Shown: piece after piece, positions 44,401 through 52,336 of the stretch | How positions within the stretch are numbered: position 1 is the first letter of the stretch | Layout of the letters: each line of letters starts with the position of its first letter | Assembly: GCF_005796225.1 (NCBI RefSeq) | Contig: NZ_VAHO01000005.1 | Coordinates: forward strand, 124,001 to 188,000 | DNA from: Pseudarthrobacter sp. NamE5 | GTDB taxonomy: Bacteria; Actinomycetota; Actinomycetes; Actinomycetales; Micrococcaceae | Length of the DNA: 64,000 nt | Direction: 5' to 3' | Notes under the pieces: generated by a model | Databases searched by the model: none | Told to the model about the DNA's origin: nothing | What the model saw: the letters and a program-made list of their open reading frames with translations, nothing else | Position numbers and translations under genes: made by a program

Positions 44401-45300
44401 ATGACTGACACCAAGACCGCACAGATCCTTGACGGCAAGGCGACTGCCGCTGCCATCAAGGCTGAACTGACCGAACGCGTAGCCGCCCTCAAGGCAAAGG
44501 GTGTCACGCCCGGCATCGCCACCGTCCTGGTGGGCGCGGATCCCGCCTCACAGCTGTATGTGTCCATGAAGCACAAACAGTCCGAGCAAATCGGGATGAA
44601 CTCGATCCAGCGTGAGCTTCCGGCGGACGCCACACAGGCCGACGTCGAGGCCCTCATCGACGAACTCAATGCGGACCCTGCCTGCCACGGCTACATTGTG
44701 CAGCTGCCGCTGCCCAAGCACCTGGACACCGACGCCATCCTTGAACGCATCGATCCCGCCAAGGATGCCGACGGCCTGCACCCGACCAACCTCGGCCGGC
44801 TGGTCCTGAACGTCAACAACGAGATCACCACGCCCCTGCCGTGCACGCCCCGAGGGGTCATAGAGCTGCTGGAGCGCAACGGTTACAGCCTGGCGGGAAA
44901 GCACGTAGTGGTGGTGGGCCGTGGCGTGACGATCGGCCGTTCCATCGGCCTGCTGCTCACCCGGCGTGAAATCAACGCCACGGTGACGCTGACTCACACC
45001 GGCACCACCAACATGTCCGAACTGCTGCGCCAGGCGGACGTCATCGTAGGCGCGGCGGGAGCCAAGCACATTGTCAAGGCTGAGGACGTCAAGCCCGGCG
45101 CTGCCGTGCTGGACGTCGGCGTCACCCGTGAGACGGATCCCGAGACCGGCAAGAGCCGCGTCCACGGGGACATCGATCCCGCCGCCGCCGAGGTGGCCGG
45201 CTGGATTTCGCCGAACCCCGGTGGCGTCGGCCCCATGACCGTCGCCCTGCTGATGACCAACGTGGTCGAAGCCGCGGAACGCCAGGCGGCAAAGGCGTAG
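44401..45300 (+). CDS. folD: methylene-THF dehydrogenase/methenyl-THF cyclohydrolase
   Basis: A 299-residue bifunctional FolD. Motifs: [23 protein letters not shown] with the catalytic lysine, [65 protein letters not shown] (NADP site), and [14 protein letters not shown] at the C-terminus. It supplies 10-formyl-THF, the substrate of purN and purH and of purU in this window. A terminator follows. Confidence 0.96.
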   Translation: MTDTKTAQILDGKATAAAIKAELTERVAALKAKGVTPGIATVLVGADPASQLYVSMKHKQSEQIGMNSIQRELPADATQADVEALIDELNADPACHGYIVQLPLPKHLDTDAILERIDPAKDADGLHPTNLGRLVLNVNNEITTPLPCTPRGVIELLERNGYSLAGKHVVVVGRGVTIGRSIGLLLTRREINATVTLTHTGTTNMSELLRQADVIVGAAGAKHIVKAEDVKPGAAVLDVGVTRETDPETGKSRVHGDIDPAAAEVAGWISPNPGGVGPMTVALLMTNVVEAAERQAAKA

Positions 45301-45322
45301 GCACGCACACAGCGGGCACCCC

Positions 45323-45364
45323 GACGGCGGCAGGCACCTTCCAGCGAAGGTGCCTGCCGCCGTC
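45323..45364 (+). terminator. terminator of glyA-folD
   Basis: 18-bp perfect arms (45323-45340, 45347-45364) with a 6-nt loop, 22 bp after the folD stop. Confidence 0.88.
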
Positions 45365-45421
45365 GTACTTTAAGCCGTACCGCACTACCGTTTGCCAGGC
45401 AGCTGAACTAGTCTGCGGAGG

Positions 45422-46399
45422 GTGCACAACGAAGCCATCCTGCCCTCCACTGCAAACACGGCCGGTGCGCCGGCCCCGGGCACGGTCATCACGGCAGAGA
45501 ACCTAACCAAGACCTACGGCAATGTTGCCGCGGTGGACGGGATCTCCTTCAGTGTTCGGGCGGGTGAATCCTTTGGCCTGCTGGGGCCCAACGGCGCCGG
45601 CAAGTCCACCACCATGAAGATGATCGGCGGTGTCACCCGCCGCACGGCGGGAAACCTCCGGATCATGGGCCTCGATCCGGACACCCACGGGCCGGAGGTC
45701 CGCGCCCATCTGGGCGTGGTGCCGCAGCAGGACAACCTGGACGAGGAACTGCGGGTCCGGGACAACCTCCTGGTCTACGGCCGCTACTTCGGCCTGCCGC
45801 TGAGCTACCTGAAACCGAAGGCGGACGAGCTGCTGGAGTTTGCGCAGCTGACGGACAAGGCGAAGTCCAAGGTAGACGCCCTGTCCGGCGGCATGAAGCG
45901 CCGCCTGACGATTGCCCGCTCGCTGATCAACGAGCCGCGCATCCTGCTCCTGGACGAGCCCACCACCGGGCTGGATCCGCAGGCCCGGCACATCCTGTGG
46001 GACCGGCTTTTCCGGCTGAAGGAGCAGGGCGTCACGCTGATCCTGACCACGCATTATATGGATGAGGCCGAACAGCTTTGCGACCGGCTGATCGTGGTGG
46101 ACAAGGGCCGGATCATGGCCGAGGGGTCGCCGGCCCGGCTGATCCGTGAGCACTCCACGCGGGAGGTGCTGGAGCTGCGCTTCGGTTCCGAGCGGAACAC
46201 CACCATCGCGGTTGAACTTGATGGGATCGGTGAGCGGCTGGAGGTCCTTCCGGACCGGGTGCTGATCTACGCGGCCGACGGCGAGTCCGCCCTTGAGCAG
46301 GTGGCCTCCCGTGGCCTGCGGCCGCTGACTTCGCTGGTCCGGAGGTCCTCGCTGGAAGACGTGTTCCTGCGGCTGACGGGCAGGAGCCTCGTTGACTGA
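45422..46399 (+). CDS. ABC exporter ATP-binding protein (NodI/DrrA-like)
   Basis: A 325-residue ATPase. Walker A LLGPNGAGKSTTMKM near residue 60, signature LSGGMKRRLTIARSL, Walker B ILLLDEPTTGLDPQ, and switch His in LTTHYMDEAEQL. The C-terminal extension ends with SSLEDVFLRLTGRSL, as in NodI/DrrA drug or polyketide exporters. GTG start at 45422 with TAGTCT seven bases upstream, suggesting a leaderless transcript. Overlaps the next gene by 8 nt. Confidence 0.92.
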   Translation: MHNEAILPSTANTAGAPAPGTVITAENLTKTYGNVAAVDGISFSVRAGESFGLLGPNGAGKSTTMKMIGGVTRRTAGNLRIMGLDPDTHGPEVRAHLGVVPQQDNLDEELRVRDNLLVYGRYFGLPLSYLKPKADELLEFAQLTDKAKSKVDALSGGMKRRLTIARSLINEPRILLLDEPTTGLDPQARHILWDRLFRLKEQGVTLILTTHYMDEAEQLCDRLIVVDKGRIMAEGSPARLIREHSTREVLELRFGSERNTTIAVELDGIGERLEVLPDRVLIYAADGESALEQVASRGLRPLTSLVRRSSLEDVFLRLTGRSLVD

Positions 46400-47237
46400 G
46401 CGGTCTGCCGTGGGGACGCTTCGGGCCCATGGCCCCGAGGTGGCGGCGGCGAAGGCGCGGCGGTGGGGAGCGTTCTACTACGCGGAGCAGGTGCTCCGGG
46501 TCATGAAGAGCTACGGCTGGTCCATCCTGATGTACAGCGTGGGGCAGCCGGTGGCGTACCTGTTTGCCATGGGCGTTGGCCTGGCCTCCCTGGTGGACAG
46601 CCAGGGCGCGGCGGCTTTCGGCGGGGTCAGTTACCTGGCTTTCATAGCGCCTGCGCTGCTGGTGTCCGCCGCCGTGATGACCGCAGCCAATGAGTTCACC
46701 TTTCCGGTAATGGCCGGGTTCAAGTGGCGCAGGACGTACTACGGTCCTCATGCCTCGCCGCTGACACCGGAGCAGATCGCGGCCGGACACATCATGGCCG
46801 TGACGCTCCGGCTGCTGGTGCAATCGGCAATCTACTTCGCTGCCGTGGCACTGTTTGGGGCCTCCCCGCTGGGCTGGGGGTGGGCCGCGATCCTGGTGGC
46901 CACCCTGGCCGGGCTGTCCTTCGGACTGCCGCTGATGGCGTACTCCGCTTCGCTTACCGAGGACAAGGGCCAGTTCGCGCTGGTGATGCGTCTCGTCGTG
47001 ATGCCGCTGTTCCTGTTCTCCGGAACCTTCTTCCCGCTCGACACGCTTCCGTTGGCCGTCCGGTGGATCGGCTGGATCTCGCCCATCTGGCACGGCACGG
47101 AACTGGGCCGGGTGCTCAGTTATGGCTACGAAGAGCCGCCGGTCCTCACCCTTGTCCACGTCGCCGTCCTGGCCGGGCTGGCGGTCCTGGGCTGGAACCT
47201 GACCCGTCGCCGGTTCGCTGCAAGGATGGGGCAGTGA
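46392..47237 (+). CDS. ABC-2 type permease (NodJ-like), first
   Basis: About 281 residues from a TTG inside the end of the ATPase gene. Six membrane helices are predicted by eye, with family features VLRVMKSYGWSILMYSVGQPVAYLFAMG, MTAANEFTFPVMAGFKWRRTYYG and MPLFLFSGTFFPLDTLPLAVRWIGWISPIWHGTEL. It forms the export channel, probably as a heterodimer with the following permease. TTG start without other options in frame near the overlap. Confidence 0.88.
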   Translation: MTERSAVGTLRAHGPEVAAAKARRWGAFYYAEQVLRVMKSYGWSILMYSVGQPVAYLFAMGVGLASLVDSQGAAAFGGVSYLAFIAPALLVSAAVMTAANEFTFPVMAGFKWRRTYYGPHASPLTPEQIAAGHIMAVTLRLLVQSAIYFAAVALFGASPLGWGWAAILVATLAGLSFGLPLMAYSASLTEDKGQFALVMRLVVMPLFLFSGTFFPLDTLPLAVRWIGWISPIWHGTELGRVLSYGYEEPPVLTLVHVAVLAGLAVLGWNLTRRRFAARMGQ

Positions 47238-48064
47238 GCCTGACCGCCCGGCGGGGCGCCGCTGACCAGGCACGGAACAGGACCTTCGGGCCGCTCTACT
47301 CACGCAACGCCCGGGCAGTAATCTCCCGCGGGATGAAAGCCACGATGGGCGGCCACTGGCTGGTCATGCTGTCGGGATTCTTCGAGCCCGTTCTGTTCCT
47401 GGTGTCCATGGGCGTGGGCATGGGGGCGATCGTGGGTGCGGTGGAGGGACCTGACGGCACTCCCGTCAGCTACGCGGCCTACATCGCGCCCGCCCTGCTT
47501 GCCGTCTCGGCAATGAACGGCGCGGTGTACGACTCAACCTGGAACGTCTTCTTCAAGATGAACTTCGCCAAGCTGTACCAGGGCATGCTGTACACGTCCC
47601 TTGGCCCGCTGGACATCGCCCTCGGGGAGATTTTCCTGGCTCTCCTGCGCGGCATGTTGTATGCCACGGGTTTCACCGCGGTCATGGCAATGATGGGGCT
47701 CATCACCACCCCGTGGGCGCTGTTGATGATCCCCGCCTCGGTGCTGATCGCCTTCGGGTTCGCCAGCCTGGGCATGGCGGTCACCAGCTTCATGAAGACG
47801 TTCCAGCAGATGGACTGGATCACCTTCATCATGCTTCCGATGTTCCTGTTCAGCGCCACGTTCTACCCCCTGACCGTGTATCCGCAGCCCATACAGTGGC
47901 TGATCCAAGCCATGCCGCTGTGGCACGGGGTGGAACTGCTCCGCCAGATCAGCGTGGGCACGTTTACTGCCGCCACCCCCCTCCACATCGGTTACTACCT
48001 GGTGATGACCGCGCTCGGCATGCTTTTCACCACTGTGCGGCTGCGGCAGCTCTTCCTGAAGTAG
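47234..48064 (+). CDS. ABC-2 type permease (NodJ-like), second
   Basis: A 276-residue paralogue of the preceding permease. GTG start overlaps the previous stop (GTGA). Features: SGFFEPVLFLVSMGVGMG, YAAYIAPALLAVSAMNGAVYDSTWNVFFKMNFAKLYQ and LPMFLFSATFYPLTVYPQPIQWLIQAMPLWHGVELLRQ. The pair, with the single ATPase, makes an ATPase-permease-permease exporter. Substrate unknown; drugs, lipids or polysaccharide-type molecules are typical for the family. Confidence 0.88.
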   Translation: MSLTARRGAADQARNRTFGPLYSRNARAVISRGMKATMGGHWLVMLSGFFEPVLFLVSMGVGMGAIVGAVEGPDGTPVSYAAYIAPALLAVSAMNGAVYDSTWNVFFKMNFAKLYQGMLYTSLGPLDIALGEIFLALLRGMLYATGFTAVMAMMGLITTPWALLMIPASVLIAFGFASLGMAVTSFMKTFQQMDWITFIMLPMFLFSATFYPLTVYPQPIQWLIQAMPLWHGVELLRQISVGTFTAATPLHIGYYLVMTALGMLFTTVRLRQLFLK

Positions 48065-48129
48065 CCGGCGGTGTTCGCCCGGGGTGGAAGGCGGCGGAAG
48101 CATACTCCGGAATTTGAGAGAATAGCCTC

Positions 48130-48678
48130 ATGCGAACCCTCGGCAGCTCCTCGTCATCCTCTAAACCCGCCAGGGGCGGATTCTCCATGTTCCGCATCAG
48201 CGGACCGGGACTCATGGTCCTGGTCACCGCCTTCGTTGTAGCCGTGATCTTCGCGGCCAACCAGAACGACGTTGTGGGCTGGGTGGTTGCCATCATCGCC
48301 GCATTCTGGCTCGCCCTTGCGTGCTTTGTGGTGTTCAGCATCCAGAAGGCCGCCAAGAAGGCCGGCGCCAAGTTGACCGAAGCCCAGAACGCTTTCACCG
48401 GCCGGGGGCCCTATGCAAGGGAGGACGGCGGAACCCTGGTTGTTGCCGAGCGCACCCAGGCCGACGAGGTGCGCGACCTCAAGCTGGACCACTCCTTCAA
48501 AATCGTCCAGGTGCAGGTCCGTGTGGTGGAGGAGGAGCGCGTCAAGGGTGCAGCCGCCAACCAGGACACCATCAACCGGGCACTCGAAACCATCGAGATT
48601 ACAGCCACCAATGCCCGGGACATGATCAAGTCCTCCGGGGGCAGCGGAGAGCCGGTCACTGGAACCATCATCGACTAG
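48130..48678 (+). CDS. hypothetical membrane protein with long cytoplasmic tail
   Basis: 182 residues. After a Ser-rich N-terminus come two membrane helices (about residues 28-44 and 50-72), a QKAAKKAGAKLTEAQNAF amphipathic stretch, then a soluble domain of about 90 residues with conserved-looking RTQADEVRDLKLDHSFKIVQVQVRVV. The tail is charged with a helical ALETIEITATNARDMIKSS. No family recognised. AT-rich AGAATA precedes the ATG by a few bases, so the start may be leaderless. It ends just before xth. Confidence 0.65.
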   Translation: MRTLGSSSSSSKPARGGFSMFRISGPGLMVLVTAFVVAVIFAANQNDVVGWVVAIIAAFWLALACFVVFSIQKAAKKAGAKLTEAQNAFTGRGPYAREDGGTLVVAERTQADEVRDLKLDHSFKIVQVQVRVVEEERVKGAAANQDTINRALETIEITATNARDMIKSSGGSGEPVTGTIID

Positions 48679-48681
48679 AGT
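48676..48681 (+). promoter_or_regulatory. -10 box of xth, leaderless start
   Basis: TAGAGT overlaps the stop of the preceding gene and is followed by seven bases and the GTG at 48689. It argues against the earlier in-frame GTG at 48680. Confidence 0.5.
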
Positions 48682-48688
48682 GGAGCGG

Positions 48689-49522
48689 GTGAGCTTGGCA
48701 TTGAAGAAGGACCACCTTCGCATCGCATCAGTCAACGTCAACGGCCTCCGGGCTGCCTTTAAGAACGGCATGGCGGCATGGCTTGAGCCCCGCGGAGTGG
48801 ACATCCTTTGCCTGCAGGAGGTCCGAGCCCCCGATGCCGTCGTGCGGCAGCTGCTGGGCGAAGGCTGGCACATCCTGCACGCCGAGGCAGAGGCAAAAGG
48901 CCGCGCCGGCGTCGCAATCGCCTCCCGGGAAGAACCCCTGGCAACCCGTAACGGCATCGGTGACGATTACTTTTCGACGGCGGGACGCTGGGTGGAGGCG
49001 GATTTCCGCTTTATTGACGCCGCCGGAAAGCGGGTCCAGCTAACGGTGGCAAGCGCCTACGTCCACTCCGGTGAGGTGGGCACGCCCAAACAGGACGACA
49101 AGTTCCGGTTCCTCGATGCCATGAGCGTCCGGCTGCCGGAGCTGACCAAGCACAGCGACCACGCGCTGGTGGTGGGCGACCTCAACGTGGCCCACACACC
49201 CCTGGATATCCGGAACTGGAAGGGCAACGTCAAGAAGGCAGGCTTCCTGCCGGAGGAACGCGCGTACTTCGACCGGTTCTTCGGGGAAGACATTGGCTGG
49301 CAGGACGTCCACCGCAACCTGTCCGGGGAGATGGACGGCCCCTACACCTGGTGGTCCCAGCGCGGCAAGGCCTTTGACAATGACACAGGCTGGCGCATCG
49401 ACTACCACCTGGCCACACCCGGGCTCGCCGCCTCCGCCGTCTCCGCGGTTGTTGACCGTGCAGCTTCATGGGACACCCGCTTTTCCGACCATGCCCCGCT
49501 GGTAGTCGACTACCAGCTCTAA
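48689..49522 (+). CDS. xth: exodeoxyribonuclease III
   Basis: About 277 residues of the ExoIII/AP-endonuclease family. Seen: [18 protein letters not shown], the metal Glu in [53 protein letters not shown] with the catalytic Asp-x-Asn, and the C-terminal [13 protein letters not shown] and [11 protein letters not shown] with the catalytic His. It repairs abasic sites. It is 22 bp upstream of trpS and may be co-transcribed. Confidence 0.93.
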   Translation: MSLALKKDHLRIASVNVNGLRAAFKNGMAAWLEPRGVDILCLQEVRAPDAVVRQLLGEGWHILHAEAEAKGRAGVAIASREEPLATRNGIGDDYFSTAGRWVEADFRFIDAAGKRVQLTVASAYVHSGEVGTPKQDDKFRFLDAMSVRLPELTKHSDHALVVGDLNVAHTPLDIRNWKGNVKKAGFLPEERAYFDRFFGEDIGWQDVHRNLSGEMDGPYTWWSQRGKAFDNDTGWRIDYHLATPGLAASAVSAVVDRAASWDTRFSDHAPLVVDYQL

Positions 49523-49544
49523 GCCCCCGAAGGTTCCTCCGCAC

Positions 49545-50588
49545 ATGACTAGCTCCACGACGCCCGCCGCCAAGAAGCGCATCCTCTCCGGCGCCAAACC
49601 AACCGCTGATTCCCTGCACCTGGGGAACTACATCGGGGCCGTCCGTAACTGGGTGGATATGCAGGCCGAGTACGACGCCGTCTTCTTTATCCCTGACCTG
49701 CACGCCATCACCGTGGACTTTGACCCAACCGAGCTGGCCAAGCGCACCCGGATTGTGGCCGCGCAGTACATTGCAGCGGGCATCGACCCGGACAAGAGCA
49801 TCTTCTTCGTCCAGTCCCACGTGCCCGAGCATGCGCAGCTGGCCTGGGCCCTGAACTGCATCACCGGCTTTGGCGAGGCTTCGCGGATGACCCAGTTCAA
49901 GGACAAGACCCAAAAATCCGGCGCCGACGCCGCCACCCTGGGCCTGTTCGCCTACCCGACGCTGATGGCCGCAGACATCCTGCTGTACCAGACGGACCTG
50001 GTGCCGGTGGGCGAGGACCAGCGCCAGCACCTGGAGCTCACCCGGAACCTTGCCCAGCGTTTCAACACCAGGTTCGGTGCCACGTTCACCGTTCCGGAGG
50101 CGACCATCGTCAAGGAACGCGCCAAGATCTACGACCTCCAGAACCCCAGCGCCAAGATGTCCAAGACGGGGGAATCACCCAACGGGACCATCCAGCTGCT
50201 GGAGGACCCCAAGATCGCGGCCAAGCGCATCAAATCCGCGGTGACGGATGCCGGCACGGAGATCAGGTTCGATCCGGAGGAAAAGCCCGGCGTCTCCAAC
50301 CTGCTCACCATCTACTCGTCGCTGACGGGCAAGTCGGTGGTCGAGCTGGAGAGCGAGTACCAGGGCAAGATGTACGGCCACCTCAAGGTGGACCTTGCCG
50401 ACGTGGTGGTGGACTTCGTGACGCCACTGCGGGACAGGACCCATGAGCTGATGGCAGATCCCGCCGAGCTGGACAGGCTGCTGGCGCACGGAGCCGAGCG
50501 CGCCCGTGAAATCGCCTCGGTCACGCTGGCCCAGGTGTACGAGCGCATGGGCTTCCTCCCGTCCTTCAGCCTCGCCGGAGTCCGCTAG
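49545..50588 (+). CDS. trpS: tryptophanyl-tRNA synthetase
   Basis: A 347-residue class I synthetase. HIGH-like motif in [20 protein letters not shown], the KMSKS loop as [14 protein letters not shown], plus [43 protein letters not shown]. Length is typical of bacterial TrpRS (about 340). The whole domain order is intact. It lies between xth and a 2'-5' RNA ligase-like gene on the same strand. Confidence 0.96.
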   Translation: MTSSTTPAAKKRILSGAKPTADSLHLGNYIGAVRNWVDMQAEYDAVFFIPDLHAITVDFDPTELAKRTRIVAAQYIAAGIDPDKSIFFVQSHVPEHAQLAWALNCITGFGEASRMTQFKDKTQKSGADAATLGLFAYPTLMAADILLYQTDLVPVGEDQRQHLELTRNLAQRFNTRFGATFTVPEATIVKERAKIYDLQNPSAKMSKTGESPNGTIQLLEDPKIAAKRIKSAVTDAGTEIRFDPEEKPGVSNLLTIYSSLTGKSVVELESEYQGKMYGHLKVDLADVVVDFVTPLRDRTHELMADPAELDRLLAHGAERAREIASVTLAQVYERMGFLPSFSLAGVR

Positions 50589-50652
50589 CGCCATGTCCTA
50601 CAGCAATGTCGCAGCGAGGGAAGGTTCCCGTTCCATCCACCAGGTGGCGGGG

Positions 50653-51285
50653 ATGACAGGCAACTCCCACAGGTCCCCGGCGGACCACCGTGCTGCGGCA
50701 ACCAACTCTGCCTCCCGCTCGGAAGATATCAGCGTGGGCGTCATCCTTGGCTTCCCGCCTGAAATTGCCGCGGAGCTCCAGCGTTGGCGTGCGTCCTTTG
50801 GCGACCCCCTTGCGGAGGTGGTGCCGGCGCACATCACCCTGGTGACCACCACCCCCACTCGGGACTGGGAAGCCACCCGGGAGCACGTCCGCGAGGTGGC
50901 CCGCCGGCAAAAACCCTTCAAGGTCACCATCGCGGGCACAGGAACGTTCCGGCCGGTTTCCCCCGTGGTGTTCATCAACGTGGAGGACGGCTTCGAGGAC
51001 TGCGTTGACCTGCACGAAAAGCTCCAGCGGGGCCCGCTCCACCGCGAGCTGCCGTTTGCCTACCACCCGCACGTCACTATTGCCCATGATGTGGCCCCGG
51101 AAAGCCTGGACGAAGCCGAAACTGTGCTGAAGAACTACAGGGCTACCTTTCCCGTGGTTAGCATGGGACTTTACGAGCACGATGCCAACGGTATCTGGCA
51201 GCTAAGGGAAGAGCTGGACTTTGGGACCCAAACTGACGACGACGGCGGCACCTGCCCCGCGGCCCCTGCCACGGACGCACCCTAA
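50653..51285 (+). CDS. 2'-5' RNA ligase family (2H phosphoesterase) protein
   Basis: About 210 residues with the two H-x-T/S-x motifs of the 2H superfamily: AHITLVTT near residue 57 and HPHVTIAHD near 140. These enzymes cleave or form 2'-5' or cyclic phosphates. The ATG at 50653 is chosen because of a GGTGG-GGGG purine stretch upstream; an ATG at 50593 would add 20 residues and cannot be excluded. The 3' end overlaps the next gene by 65 bp. Cellular substrate unknown. Confidence 0.78.
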   Translation: MTGNSHRSPADHRAAATNSASRSEDISVGVILGFPPEIAAELQRWRASFGDPLAEVVPAHITLVTTTPTRDWEATREHVREVARRQKPFKVTIAGTGTFRPVSPVVFINVEDGFEDCVDLHEKLQRGPLHRELPFAYHPHVTIAHDVAPESLDEAETVLKNYRATFPVVSMGLYEHDANGIWQLREELDFGTQTDDDGGTCPAAPATDAP

Positions 51286-52327
51286 GCAGGCGGAACAGCA
51301 GCCCCTTCCCACTGACCACGCCCACCTGAAGCTCGCAGTCATCCAGAAACGGATGGAGTGGAACAAGGTGCGCCGGGACGGCAAGGGACTCTTTGCCGGG
51401 TTGATGGCCATGGTCCAGTGGCTTGTGGCGCGCCTCAATGCCCTCCGCCCCATGCGCGCCTTCCGGCACTACACGCTCCAGCACGGCCCGCTGATGAGCG
51501 CCGGCATCGGCTTTAATATGTTCTTCTCCATCACCGGCCTCCTCACTACAGGCTTCTCCATCGCCGGTCTGGTGCTGCGTGGTCAGCCCGCGCTGCTGGA
51601 CACGATCATCAGCAGCGTTGCCCAGAGTGCTCCGGGCCTGCTGAAGGTGAACGGCGGCGGAGGCCTCGTTGATCCCCAGGAACTGCTGAATCCTGACGGG
51701 CTCGGCTGGACGGCAACCATCGCTGCGGCAGTGACGGTCTTCACGTCGCTGCGCTGGATCGCCGGCCTGCGTGACGGGTTGCGCGGCGTGATGGAACTGC
51801 CGCCGCTGCTGATCAATCCCATCCTGCTCAAGCTGCGGGATGCCGGGATCCTGCTGCTGCTGGGAGTCGCGCTGGTGGTCAGCGCCGGCGCCTCTCTGCT
51901 GTTCGGCACCGCGGCTGGCTGGGTAGCCGACTTTCTGAAGCTGGAGGATGCCATAGCCGGCCCGCTGACCACATCGATCAAAATCGCCGTGCCGCTGGTA
52001 CTCAGCTGGATCACGGCGCTCATCATGTTCCGGCTTGCGGCCGGCCTCAAGCTGTCCCGCCGGGCCCTGCTCGAAGGGACGGTCCTGGCGGCGGTGGGAA
52101 ACACACTGCTTCAGGTGTTCAGCACCGAACTTCTCGCCGGTGCCGGACGCAACCCCATCCTGGCGTCGTTCGCCATCATCATCGGCCTGCTGATCTGGTT
52201 CTACCTGGTCAGCCAGGTGTACCTCGTGTCAGCGGGTTGGGCTGCCGTCCGGGAATCGGACCTGAAGGGCGGCGGGAGCCAGCGCAGGAAAATCCTCGGT
52301 GCGCGCAGGGCCACACCCCAGACCTGA
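51221..52327 (+). CDS. YihY/BrkB family membrane protein
   Basis: A 368-residue membrane protein with about six helices. Features: a basic soluble N-terminus, HYTLQHGPLMSAGIGFNMFFSITGLLTTGFSIAGL, FTSLRWIAGLRDGLRGVM, PILLKLRDAGILLLLGVALVVSAGA, and the C-terminal GLLIWFYLVSQVYLVSAGWAAV, which fit YihY/BrkB. The TTG start at 51221 lies inside the upstream gene and has a GGGAAGAG sequence before it; the next in-frame ATG is at 51352. Function of the family is unclear (once misnamed RNase BN). Confidence 0.82.
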   Translation: MGPKLTTTAAPAPRPLPRTHPKQAEQQPLPTDHAHLKLAVIQKRMEWNKVRRDGKGLFAGLMAMVQWLVARLNALRPMRAFRHYTLQHGPLMSAGIGFNMFFSITGLLTTGFSIAGLVLRGQPALLDTIISSVAQSAPGLLKVNGGGGLVDPQELLNPDGLGWTATIAAAVTVFTSLRWIAGLRDGLRGVMELPPLLINPILLKLRDAGILLLLGVALVVSAGASLLFGTAAGWVADFLKLEDAIAGPLTTSIKIAVPLVLSWITALIMFRLAAGLKLSRRALLEGTVLAAVGNTLLQVFSTELLAGAGRNPILASFAIIIGLLIWFYLVSQVYLVSAGWAAVRESDLKGGGSQRRKILGARRATPQT

Positions 52328-52336
52328 CACGATCCG

